DNA of 64,000 nt. Source: Verpa conica (taxonomy: Eukaryota; Ascomycota; Pezizomycetes; Pezizales; Morchellaceae). The notes beneath the pieces were generated by a model. The model was not told where the DNA came from. It did not search any database and was given only the letters and a program-made list of their open reading frames with translations. Below are positions 36,070 through 47,710 of this stretch, in pieces; the stretch's first letter is position 1; each line of letters starts with the position of its first letter. A program made the translations under genes and the position numbers. The DNA lies in the NCBI GenBank assembly GCA_033030425.1, contig JAUFSD010000016.1, forward strand, positions 806,001 to 870,000. The letters run 5' to 3'.

Positions 36070-36510
36070 GATGGTGAAGCTGTAGAGGGGAGTATGTTTG
36101 TCGTTATACTATAGTGTGCGTTGTAGTTGATTAGAGGATGTCGTGTGAGGTTTCGGTGACGATCCACGACAGCTTAGTAACGGTGCTATTACTACATGAG
36201 GTAGATGGCCCCCCCCCACACTGTTACGTGACATGTCAATCAATGCACGGTATTCACCATCGCCGTGGAAGATACTTACTATTACAGTGAGGGACTAGAC
36301 CTATTCTAAGGGGTAGGTGCCAGTTTCTTAGGTATTAGGATATTACAAGACCTCATAGACCTATACCATATTTGCCCTAAGCTCTTTACCGCAGGCTATG
36401 CAGAGAAAGCTCCCCCTTCGGGCCAAGGCATAGATTATTTATTTATATTCATAGATCAAGATTAGTTGCCCTCCTTGGGCCGGTTATACCTTGAAGCCTA
36501 CACTCAACCC
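36070..36510. other. intergenic region upstream of the LMBR1-like gene
   Basis: Contains the promoter of the - strand LMBR1-like gene and a 9-C run at 36210-36218. No gene is seen. Confidence 0.4.
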
Positions 36511-37280
36511 CTAAAGACCCAGATGTTTCCCCAACGAAGTCCTTCTTATCGTCGCCGAGTCTCTAGAAAAGCCGTAAAATATTTACACCCTCCCTAAGGG
36601 TCGATTAAGCGCACCCGAGTGACGGTGTAGAAGGGCTTCCCGCCGACTCCCTCAAGCTTGCGTATAGCGGCTGGGTCTATGAACGAAGAAACACCTAGGT
36701 TGTTGCTAGAGAATAGGGCCAGCAGCAATTACTATAACAGTAATAGTGAGCTATGTGATATAGTGTTTAGTAAGGCTATAATAATCGGATATGAAGTGAT
36801 GGTACAGCTATTTCTGGAGATGGGAATCACTCATTCTGGTGTACATATCTCTGTGTGTTTCTTGATCACGTTTATGCCATAAAACGAGACTACATGTATG
36901 CGCCTTAAGAAGTATAAATTTAGAAGAGCTTCCATATCCCTATATTCTATTACAATGAAACGGTAGTGTAAGAGTTTCTCGAGGATAGTACCGATGTCCA
37001 TGACCGAGATCATGTTTTATCGCCCACCACTTACACCACCAGTTGATCTTATGCGAGTCTCCATAAATGAAGATTTTTAAGATACTATTCGAAAACAAGG
37101 TAAACATTAATGACATTGCCGGCTGTGACAAACCCGACAGCGGAATTGGATCGATGACACTTTGTTTAGCAGTCAAGACAGAAGATAAAGTATAGTTAAG
37201 ACGGTACTAGAATATTGACTGATATTTCTACTATTACTCCTTCGGTCCTGACTGCTGTGTTACTGAGCTGGTGCCCTGAA
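36511..37280 (+). pseudogene. decayed F-box/ankyrin-repeat protein gene
   Basis: The + strand reads FPNEVLLIVAESLEKP, a stop, then NIYTLPKGRLS at about 36522-36605. This resembles the F-box-like N-terminus of fungal ankyrin proteins (PNEILLxIAESLE). Ankyrin-like pieces follow: IAAGSMNEETPRLLLENRAS (~36661-36722), AIIIGYEVMVQLFLEMG (~36778-36825), then KILFENKVNINDIAGCDKPD with SMTLCLAVKTEDK up to ~37191, and VKTVLEY before a stop at ~37218. Frames change between pieces and several stops interrupt them. No intact product is possible. Confidence 0.75.
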
Positions 37281-38200
37281 ATTAGATAGAATACTTTACA
37301 GAAGGGGACCAGTTTACATGTATTCATTGAAGACACTAACAAGGACGCTCCACTTGACAATACTTTTTTGTATAAATCCCACTAGTTTCCTAGCAGCAAG
37401 AGTTATGTTTCAAATGAAGTTTCAATAGTTCTTGTGTTTTTAGAAAAGTACATAGACTTTTACACAGACAAAACGCTTTTGCTAGTGTTGAGATGGATGG
37501 TGAAAAGGTGGAGATCAGGGATGATGAGTGAAGCTGTTATTAGACCGTCGTAGTGACCTTCCCTCCTATGATCTTCTAAGGGTAATTACCCCATCAAGTA
37601 CCTTATCTGTCTGCTTTTCATCTTACGAGTTGATACCTTGTACCCCTCCTAGTGTCACCATACTAAAATTATAAATCTAGAACTTTTTTCAATATCTGTG
37701 AAACCCATTTGTAGTAGCTTCTAGAAATTTACTAGAGCATATACAATATCGTACTATGAAAACGCACAATATCATACATTACACCGCAAATTCGGTCCCA
37801 AGGAACCTTCGACTATCTACTTACCTGGCTAGATATACTAAACAAAAAAATTCTAGAACTGGTAAACAGATGAGATAAAAATAAAAGTAAGCATTCCATA
37901 ACCTCAAACACATTGCTTTACATATATAATCATAACCCCCCAGTACATAACATATCCACAGGCGAAGCAACTAGAATCACAGTCAAATCATGGATATATT
38001 TCAATATCCTCTATTTCCCTGGGAAATAACGTACCGGGACCCACAAGATACTCCAATCCCCCTTCTCCATTAGCACTCTTGTCTCTTAAACCTTTCTTTT
38101 AACCCAACCTTTCTTATACCCATTACACAAATTATCACTCGATCCACACCAACCACCCCCCTACTCACCCCCCCCACCCTCACATACTTCCTCCAACACC
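37281..38200. other. AT-rich gene-poor region
   Basis: No gene is seen. C-rich patches at 38150-38180 lie just downstream of the small HTH gene. Confidence 0.45.
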
Positions 38201-38608
38201 CTAGAGATCCACAGAACTATTTTCTACTAGTTCAACTCCCTCCTCTCTTGTCTTAAACCCTCCATCCTCCTCCACCGGCGACGGTTCGTCATCTTTCGAG
38301 CTCTTCGGTGGTCGACCGGGTCGTTCTGCATCCTCCAAGTGCTGCAGAACATCATCGAAATCATTCGGATCCGTAGCTCTCTCCTATACTCATTTGGCCC
38401 AGATACTAGACACAATAAAGGACACTATTTTCTTTCTCTTCTTTTTGTTTCAAGGAAATACCTTAGCACGAATACAGATCTTCCTGGCTGTATCAGGGTG
38501 GACTCTCAATAGGGTTGAAATCTCAATCCAACTCTTTTCTGCATGCCAGTGGAGAGTTAGAATGGCTGCTCGTTTAAGAAGTGGTATTTGTGGTCCGCGT
38601 GGAGGCAT
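38201..38608 (-). CDS. small helix-turn-helix protein resembling a transposase N-terminal domain
   Basis: Two exons, 38608-38462 and 38383-38201, join in phase 0 across a GTATTT...TATAG intron and give 109 aa. The N-terminus MPPRGPQIPLLKRAAILTLH leads into a homeodomain-like HTH: HAEKSWIEISTLLRVHPDTA then RKICIRAKERA. A GRPPKSS motif near residue 75 recalls the GRPR linker between the two HTH units of Tc1-like transposases. The C-terminus is acidic and ends NSSVDL. There is no DDE catalytic part downstream. The intron and intact frame suggest an expressed gene, either a truncated transposase or a domesticated DNA-binding domain. The donor and acceptor are reasonable but unconfirmed. Confidence 0.6.
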
Positions 38609-41335
38609 GTCGGTTTCTCGGATTGTGTGACTGATGTTGGTAGAGTACTCGGGTTGAGAACTGGTTGCGTCATTGCTCTTAGGTTATCTTAGCGGACCTT
38701 CACGTGACGTAAAGGAAAGTGTGTAAGATCATAGTAAATCACTCGCTTGGTGGGTATTTACGATAAGCAAGGGGAGTGTTAGGATTAGATTAAAGACATA
38801 AGCGTACTACGTAAATAATAGGTGTATTTTATATAACTTTAACCATAGAGTAAGCAATAATAGGAGTAGTGTGGCTTGGTAGATGGCCTAGACACCAATT
38901 TAAAGGGCAATCTTGAGGGACTCTCTTAGGGTCGATTTAAAGTAGTGTGGGCCAGTATATGTGTAATATTAGAAATATAAATAGTTCTATCCGTACCTTT
39001 CCATTAATCTCTAGCTCTTGATCATATATTATCACTCGTCGTGTCACGAAAATCTCCCAGCCCTCGCTTCCGGCCTACAGCTTCTAAATCACTCAGGCAT
39101 CCACACACGCTGGTGTAAACTTGGTTGAGCATTGGTGTAACCACTACTTTTCTTTCCAGGCGCCCCAGACTAAAACACCCGTTTTAGGGAGGGGGGGTAC
39201 CTATATAGCGTAATTCAGACCCACCTAAAAAAACTCAAGAAGTGGTGGTATCCGTAGTAGATCATTCTTCTCACCTATAGAAAGAGCTATTATCGATAAG
39301 TATAATAAATATTGGCGCAACCTCTAACTGAGGCAAAAAAACTAAAGAATTTCCGAGTGATATCTAATGATTATAGTGTAATTCTACCCGTTGACCGAGT
39401 CCACCAGTACCTCTTGTTATCTAGCAGTGCCAGTGGAGTATACGGCAAGCCACCATCTGCCGTCAACCGGTGCGCCAAGCTATGGGGCTCGTGTGGTGAA
39501 ACAAATGCCAATTGCCAGCGAACCTTACTTGCGAGAACAGATTAGAGGCTCTGCTGGCATCGAATTTACCAACATGGAAAATCTCGAGAGGGCTTTGTGG
39601 GGTAGACACGTGCTGTTGTGGTAAGGCTATTAGCCCGGAGTGTAGAGCAAGTGGGGGAACTAGTTTTCTTTTCCTCTCTCTCTCCCCTCTCTATCCCGCT
39701 CTCCCTCTCCCGCTCTTCTCCCCTCATGCATACACATATTTCGCGTGTCGATCGTGGCGGGCCAATTGCCAGCAGAAACATGCTTACTTTGTATATAATT
39801 GCATGGCAAAGATCACGAATTATATTTATGGTGGCGTCTGGCTATTTAAGTAGCCGCTATGGGTATACATAATGCTACATATGATACATCTTCGACTCTA
39901 ACGGGTGATCGGGGGACTCAGTGAGAAAGAAAGAAAAAAAACAATTGCCGGGCTTCCCAAAGGTGCGAGTGCTCGAGTCATCATCAGACTCGGCAGAGTA
40001 CTCTTGAGTGATGTAAATGGAAGTATGGTGTCCCAACGGGATCTCTGTATTGAGTTGCGTAGCGCGTAATATCTACAAACAGGTTGACCCCTCAGCCGCA
40101 AGTAGGAGAAGTATGTGTATGTGTGCGCGAGAGTAAGCCAGTTGACCGCCTAGGAGCGGCGCGACATCATCCTCCGCCCCAGTGCCAGTGCCGGTCCTAG
40201 TCCCACCACACCAACTTCGAAAGGACAGAACACACGCACACATACACACATACACACACACACACACATACTCCCTCCCGTGAGACATAACTCTAAAAAC
40301 AGGAAAGAGAAGAACTGATAGAAGCAGCAGCAGCAGAGGAAGAAAAGGTAGAAGCGATAACCATAAACAAAAGACGACTGTAGGGAAAAAAGAAAAACAC
40401 TCGCATTAATACATGTATTATGTTTGAATTGTCCAATGAGTATACCGAGGCATTGCCTCAGCAGTCCTTCAGGCAGCGATTGGAGCAAGGACCTGCTAGA
40501 TACGGGAGAGTTCTTGGGGACTGCCGGGATGCTTATTGGGTGCCTTGGTTTGGTTGGGGGAGTAGAGAAATCTGTGAGTGAGGACAAGCAACAAGCAACA
40601 GAAGGGGAGTCTGGCTGGAAGAGTGCGAGAGGAAGAGGACGAAGAGGAGGACGAGGAGGGGAGGAGAGGGGAGGGGGAGGGGGAGGGGGGAAGGGAGAAG
40701 GAGGAGCAGCTTGCATCTACAGAAAGGAAGAATAGTGAACCGGTTCCCTGTCCATCCTGTGAGTAAGTGATCCACTTTCCTGGACAAACTCTACAAACCA
40801 ACGATTATTTCCCGTCGTTCTAGGTAGAGGGGGGGGGGAGAGAGGAGAGAGAGAGGGAGAGACAGACAGATAGACAAAACCTCCCTTCCCTTCCCTTCCC
40901 TGCCAACTACTTGCTGCTCCTGTACTCAACCATCCCCCAGTCTGCCCCCCAGTCCAATCTTGTCCTGCCAATACATTATTATACTGTGATTCCAGTTAAT
41001 CCGTCTATCCGTCTACTTGTCTTCGCCCTCCCTTCCTCTTCCCATTCCACCACACCTTCGCTTCCCGTCTCTCCCCTTCAATCGCTCCTCTCTCTTTTTC
41101 CTCGCTCACTTCCCTCCTTTTCGCACCCCCCCTCCCACCACCCCCGTCACCCGGTGGAGACGGTACCGACTCTCACCCTCTCAATAAATAATTGCAGTAA
41201 AATCATCTCCCTCCTTCCCTCCCACACACCCCCCCTCCCGACCGTGGGCTCAAGTACAACACAACGCTGCTCTCCTTAGCCGCCCTGCGCTTTCATAGCG
41301 ATGAAGGTCTTCCATCGCCTCTGCCTGCGATCATA
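38609..41335. promoter_or_regulatory. long upstream region and leader of the HOS4-like gene
   Basis: 38609-39650 is AT-rich with no gene seen. From about 39660 the + strand alternates pyrimidine-rich (39660-39730), CA-repeat (40215-40270), purine-rich (40580-40730, 40830-40875) and pyrimidine-rich (41020-41240) blocks before the ATG at 41336. The last block is probably the 5' leader. It contains a 122-codon frame from 40911, regarded as an upstream ORF or chance. Confidence 0.4.
40237..40270. repeat. (CA)n microsatellite
   Basis: Alternating CA/TACA runs cover about 40210-40270. This explains the apparent VCVCVYVCM-type frame on the - strand. Confidence 0.7.
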
Positions 41336-44300
41336 ATGTCCTCTTCCCCTGGTCTTCCACCACAACAGGCTACGACCACTAGTTTACCACTACACTCACA
41401 ACAACAACAGCAACAACAACAAAGTCATCACCACAATCTCCACCACAATCATAGTCACAATCACAATCACAACCACAACCACAACCACAACCACAACCAC
41501 AACCACCATAACCATAACCACAATCATAATCAACAACTCCAACACAAACAACTCCACCCTCCATTACCCACCGTGTCGCCTTCAAAATCACTCCGGAATA
41601 ACGGAGGGGAGGAATCAGAGGCCGAAACTGTCGTACTGCAAATAACCGAGGTGGCCCTAAAAACGCGAAAGAATGAAGACGAAACTAGCGAGTATGAACG
41701 CGGTCGAAGGAGACGGGCTTCAGAGGCACGAGCCCCAGCAGACCAGGAACGACCTCATCGAACAAGACAGCTACGGACGGCCCCAGCCAAACGCCGGCTC
41801 AAAGAAGAGGACCGTGATGAAGAGTACTCTTCCGACTTGAGTTCTGCCCCATCGCGTTCTTCACGTCCAAACTCACCTTCCCACCCCATGCGTCGCCGTA
41901 CAAAACATGGCACAGGATTCCAGAAACGGAAGCCGAATGGCGCTTCTACAGCATCGGAAGGGGACAACTCAGGTCGTGAAGACATCCATCACAATAGACT
42001 TAGGCTGAGGAAAAGACGAAGAAGTGTGATGGACTCCTCGCCCCCCAATCTTCGTAACAAATCTTCCCCTCCTGTCTCCCCACAGCCCCTCGGCAGCCCC
42101 ATCAAGAGCACACGAATCAGGGAGAAGGCTCATGCAGGACAGAGGACGTCGAAGCATCGAAAGATACCTCCGCCTCTGGTTACCGGCCGTGGTGACCTTT
42201 CTTCTTCTTCGTCACGAGATAATTCCCCCTCCTCGGTTCCCCGTCCCCGCCGGCCCCAATCCGTCCGAACACCTGGCTCACCGATGAGTACATCCCACAA
42301 ACCAAAGCGGGATACGGCTGGACGTACCCATCTCCATAGGGCTTGTCAACGGGGGGTTGTCACTGAAGTTGAGGCTATTTTGGATCAGGGAAAAGAGTTT
42401 CTGAATGCAGAAGATAATGCGGGGTACCTGCCTTTACACGAGGCGTGTTTGTATGGTCACCTGGAGGTTGCAAAAATTCTTATTAATAATGGTGCATGGC
42501 TCGATGTACCTTCTCGAATCGAACAGGACACTCCGCTGTTAGATGCTGTGGACAATGGACATGCCGACGTTGTTAAATATCTTCTTGAACTGGGTGCAGA
42601 TCCACGGAAGAGGAATAAGCAGGGTCAGACAGCTCTAGATGCCAATGATTCAAACCGTGAGACACCGGAGGTTTTCCAGGAGATTGAAGGGTTGCTCAAA
42701 GTTGCTATCAATAAGCTACGGTCGAAGCGCTCCTCAGATGATGAAGCAGCCCGAGCCAGCGCCGCTGCCGACAGCCATTCTTCTCGCGATCCTTCAGTTG
42801 CAAGCCCGGTACATCAATCCCCACCAGCTCCAAGTATTCCTACCGGAGCCCGCCGACGAAATGCTCGAACAGAACAGAGTAGGAAGGATCTTCTCTGGTT
42901 AGATGCTGGGAAGAATGGTTTGCAGAAGCTACGGGAAAAGGCCCGTGAGGGGGATCAACAGATGGTGCATGCATTGCTAGAACGAGGCACTAAACCCGAT
43001 ACCGAGTCTTTGATTGGGGCTATTAAGGGTGGCCATGCTGATACAGTTAGCTTACTACTGGCATATGGCGACACGATAGTTGATCCAGAGCCTGGATCCA
43101 CTAGGGATGGTCATCGCAAGATGAGGGATAATTCAATACCGGCAGGGGAGGAAACACCCATGCTTGCCGCTATTGGAAGAGGTAATTTGACTGTTTTGGG
43201 ATATCTCTTGGAAAATGGAGTGAATCCACGGAGGCTCGATAGCAAAGGAAAATCATACATGGAAATTGCACGTGATCGGGAGGGAGAGTTCTGGCAAGAG
43301 GAAGTCGAAATGCTGAAAAAGGCTTGGGACAAGGCCGGAGGAAGTAGATCTGAGAAAGTTAATCGGCGTGGACACTCGCCAGCCAACCACAGGAACACAT
43401 CTCCTAAGCCTAAAAAGCTAAATGACGGCAAAAGTGTTATACCTGGATCTCGTCGACCGAACTCAACACTTTCATCGGCCAATACTCCTCGGCGGTCTGC
43501 TTCTGCCAATCCATCAAAATACGAGGATACAATTGCTGTTTCGGACCAAGAAACTACTGCTGAACCTTTAGGACCACCAAAAAACCGTGGGAAGAAGGGG
43601 AAGCGCAGCGAATCAGACTCGCTTGCCCCCCCAGTTGCGAAGAAAAAACGGCGCCTTATTTCTGGGAAAGATTTAGCTGAGGAATCATTGGCCCGGTCAT
43701 CCCAGGAACCAACAAGATCAGTTCCCCCAGAAACCGACATTGATTCCAGTGAGAAGAAACCCACTAAGAAACACCGGCCGAATTCAACCACGGAAGAAGT
43801 GATTAAGGTTGAGCAGAAGCTTCCTGGGAAGAAATCAAGAACGGAGTTCGAAGACACAAAGATGTCCGATTCACCCACGGAGCGAACTAATCATAGATCC
43901 AGGACTGACCATGACTCAAATTTGCTCAGGCCAGATAACATCCCCTCCAAAGAGAAAAAACCTATATTAGGGGGCAAACGGGACAGGACACGCTCGCCTA
44001 CATCTCACTCTGACTCTGGTCGACGGCCAGAAAAAGACGAACCAAGGAAGCAGCGAAGACTTGTGGATAAGCAGGAAAAATACGACAGCGACAGCACAGT
44101 CAAGCGGGTTATTAAGGAGGAAGGTAAATTGCGGAAACTCCACCCTACTAGACGTGATTCTCCCGATGGTAGACGGCCATCCGTATCCACAACGGAAGCC
44201 TCTGAAAAGGAGGAAGAACGTCGACGTGTTCCACGGGATGAAACGGGGCTTCAGGAGCGCCGAGAACGTGAAAGGAAGCAGTGGGCAAGGCAAGAGGATG

Positions 44301-45864
44301 AAAAGCGCCGTGTAGAGTCAAGAGAACGAAAGCGTCAGGATTACCTTAGAGCAGAACTTGGATCAATTCTCAGTAAGGCAAAACACGAATCGAAACAAGC
44401 GGAAATGGACCAGATTATCAATCGTGAGCTAGAAGTCCGCCGGCAGCGTGAGGAGAAGGATAAACGAGAGAAGGAGCTGAGAGAGAGGGAAGAGAGGGAA
44501 CTGGAGGAGCGAGAAGCTAAGGAAAAAGAGAGGAAGGAAAGAGAAGAAAAGGATAGGGCCTACCGCATGGAGCGTGAGCTCAAGGAAGCCAAAGAACGCA
44601 AAGCTCAGGAGGCCCGAGAGCGTGAAGCTGAACAGAAGCGTAAGGATGAAGAACGGCGCAATGAAGAGGAGCGAAAAAAGGAGGAAGAGCGAAAAAAGGA
44701 GGAAGAGCGAAAAAAGGAGGAAGCACGCAAACGGGAAGCCCGTCTCGAAGAGGAGCGTAAAATCGAAGAACAACGTCGTAAAGAAGCCGAAGAAGCCGAA
44801 AGGCAACGCCAAGAAGCACTCGAAAGCCAGCGCCGTGCAGAAGCCGAGCGGAAGCTCAAGGCTGAAGAGGAAGCACGTAAACGCCAAGAATTCGAAAAGG
44901 CGCAACGCGAAGCCGAGCTTCTCCAGCAGCAGCTAGAGGCGGAGGCAGAGCGGAAAAGGATCGACGAAGAACAGAAGCGCGAGCTTGCACGAAAGAATGC
45001 ATTGCCTTTTGCACTTAGGCAAGTGGAGGGAGGCAGTCCTACATCTGCCGATAGCTCGAGGTTTATGCCCTTATACTCCGCGACGCCGACAGCGAACACG
45101 ACCACAACTAAGACTGGAATGAATGGTTGCGGGCCACAAAATGCGCAACAGTATATTTTAAATGTGCAGGCAGCGCTAGTTCTTGGGATTACTGACCTCC
45201 AGTTTTCAAACTGTGAGTTATATTCCTCAGTCAACTTTATTGTGGTTGTGGTATGGTGCTAATAAGTTATTAGACCCTGACGTTAGAGGGCCAAATGTCG
45301 ACGATCAGCAGCGATTAAGGATGTGGTCAGTTCTTTCCGTCATGCTCTGTGAGAGTGTGTATTTTAGCGACCGCTCGATCGAAGATCTTGAGAAATCACG
45401 AAGAGAAGAAAGGGAGAAGTTCCTGAAAATGTCACCTGTGTTTTGGATGAAGGTTCGTTTCCTCTTTTATCGATGATCTCTTAAGGTATAAGCTGATTAA
45501 TATTGCTATACTTGGTTAGGTTGAGGACCTGCGTACTATTATTAAAAGAGACCCTAAGTACGCCAACCTCGAAAACAAGATTCGCACCGTCGATGTGGAT
45601 CTCAACTGCCCTGCCTACACAACCCCTGTAAAACTCAATGGGAATGGGAATGGAGCAATGTCATCTGTGCCTGCCTCTATCACCAAGGAGCAGATGGCAC
45701 TGAGGCTACAGCGGCTGTTTGGAACACCTTTAGCATCATCCCTTCAGTACAACCAATCTCAAGCTCCTTCCACACCTTCACCTATACCCTCCCAGCTTTC
45801 GGTTGCTATGCCACCGCCCACACCTGTTAACACGGCAAACACTGCTTCTACTTCTTCGAATTAA
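41336..45864 (+). CDS. HOS4: ankyrin-repeat protein resembling Set3-complex subunit Hos4
   Basis: Three exons, 41336-45212, 45274-45452 and 45520-45864, give 1466 aa. Hos4 is an ankyrin subunit of the Set3/Hos2 histone deacetylase complex. The N-terminus has Gln and His/Asn runs (about residues 20-70). One ankyrin block is at ~325-430 (GRTHLHRACQRGVVTEVEAI, GYLPLHEACLYGHLEVAKIL, TPLLDAVDNGHADVVKYLLE), and a weaker second block at ~525-660. About residues 960-1220 form a highly charged Glu/Arg/Lys coiled coil. The C-terminal domain after the coiled coil (NALPFALRQVEGG ... DLQFSNYPDVRGPNVDDQQR ... VEDLRTIIKRDPKYANLENK) was completed by splicing and contains no low-complexity sequence. The orthology call rests on this layout, not on a search. 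Confidence 0.8.
41394..41565 (+). repeat. CAA/CAYAAY repeat coding for poly-Gln and alternating His-Asn
   Basis: CAACAACAG repeats are followed by CACAACCACAAC-type units, giving QQQQQQQQ and then about 20 His-Asn pairs in the HOS4-like protein. The antisense strand shows an artefactual Cys/Gly-rich frame. Confidence 0.75.
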
Positions 45865-47518
45865 AAAAAATAAAACAAAAACTGGGTGGGTGTTTTGGCG
45901 CTTTTTTGTTGAATATTTTCTTTTTCTGTCTTTGTCTTTTTATTGTGTGGCTTTTTTGCGGGTTCGGTTCGGTTTGTTGGCTTGTTGGCTTGGGTTGGGG
46001 TTGCCATCCTGTCTCCTACTTATCATTATGTCTGTTTGGATTTGTGGAATTTTGTTATCATTATGGGGATGGGCGATGATGCGTTGCTTTTTTCTATAGT
46101 CGTTTGTTACGTATGTGTATATGATACCGTGTTGTGTGGATGATTGTTCCTATGAAAAGGGACAGGTAGTTTCGCTTTTTGCTTTATGTGCTGTTTTTTT
46201 TCTTTCCTTTTCCATTCAACAATCTTTCTTAGTTCCATCATGGGTGGGTTGTGTTTTTGGCGGTTGCGTTACTCTTAAATGTAGGAGGACACTACTATTA
46301 TACCCTAAGCAGAGTGAAGGGAGCTTAGTTTTAACTCTTAAATACTCTTACTATTTGTATTCAACGTTATTATCACTGGGGTTGTTGCTTTTGGTTTGAC
46401 GAAACCATCAAATCCTATATATAAATCCTTGGTTCTAGATTAGGCTGGCTTTTCTCTTATTTTCTCTTTCCCTTTCCCTTTCCCTTTTCTTTCTTTTTCT
46501 TTTTCTTTTTCTTTTACTCTACGCATAGTGATGAAAATAGGGAAGGGGGAGGCACGTTTGTTACGACATTGTACCACCCAGCATGCTATGATGCTACTAA
46601 ACTACTACGAATATATACCATCCGAGTATTATTACTCTCTACTATACCTATAACTTCAATTTTAGAATATTGCCCTAGTATTGATTGGATTAGTAAATAT
46701 TACAGGGACGAAATATTTTCAGTCCTCGGAAATTTTGGGTTTCAAGATAAACATGGATGCCTTGCCCGAGTCTGCTACCACACAGCGACCGGAATTATCT
46801 ATTGAAAGACAGGGGTTAACGGCTAGGGTATAACTGTACGGCGAAATATCTATGGACGACGCCATAACATACAAAATTAACCCTGTTTTTCCATAGATCA
46901 CTCCTGTTTTTGTTTTTTGTTTTGCTCAATAGTTATAGATTATTCCTATGACTGAAATGCGGGGATCGACATCATGGGGAAGACCCCTGGGTGGTAGATT
47001 TTAAACTGTGGATGTGTCGTGTTATATATATATGTGCTCCTACATCATAGACCTAGGACCTGGTTGTAACCGAGCTGCAACAAAAATCAGCCGAGTGATG
47101 TTCTGTGAATGTAATTTGGTAATTTTTGAGTATTTTTAGGGGTCTATTTTACAATGCAACTTTCTTTTCTCTAATGACCAAGGGGTAGAAGCCATATATA
47201 GAGTTCCTTAAACTCTCATCTTACCTAATATTTTTACCCAAAAGGGTCTATCTTCTCAAATTAGAACCACAATTATATTTCACGTACTTAGTTTTTGCTT
47301 TGGGAAGGCTCTGAATAATAGACGAACCAAGTGATCACGTGAAGTTTTTTCCTTGTAACCTACTAGCTATGCATCTTCCTGTAATCTTAAGTAGTGATTC
47401 CTTTTGCGGCCCTCCTCGCTGTTTAATCTCGCTTCTAGCCTAGGCAATTAATTATGCATGTCTTAATTACTTCACTAGCTAGTGGCATGTAGACTCAAGT
47501 TAGGGTTTCTATAGGTAT

Positions 47519-47587
47519 CATTCACAGGTCAGTATGCATGTACTTAAATGATAAATTCATTCATTCATTCATTCACAGGTCAGTATG
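47519..47587 (+). repeat. short dispersed repeat, copy E, with 18-bp flanking direct repeats
   Basis: A 33-bp unit (47537-47569), CATGTACTTAAATGATAA then ATTCATTCATTCATT, is bracketed by identical CATTCACAGGTCAGTATG at 47519-47536 and 47570-47587. The unit lacks the GGGCTC start present in other copies. Confidence 0.7.
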
Positions 47588-47669
47588 GTCCAAGGTAAAA
47601 TTTAGTATAGGTCCCTTAGGCGTATTAGCCCAGAAGCCCCGGACCAAACCCTTTATATAACAATTGGAT

Positions 47670-47710
47670 AAGTTAATTAATTGATTAATTATAAATGCGT
47701 AGAGTCTATA
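47670..47710 (-). repeat. short dispersed repeat, diverged copy F
   Basis: On the - strand TATAGACTCTACGCATTTAT is followed by AATTAATCAATTAATTAAC, a diverged match to the same core and tail. No flanking direct repeat is clear. Confidence 0.4.

Noticed and set aside
40150..40971. Pro/Ser-rich frames on both strands upstream of HOS4
   Set aside because: They result from purine/pyrimidine and CA-repeat blocks; no splice-consistent gene was found.
43111..45234. Long antisense frames over the HOS4-like gene
   Set aside because: They mirror the Glu/Lys/Arg-rich coiled coil; composition explains them.
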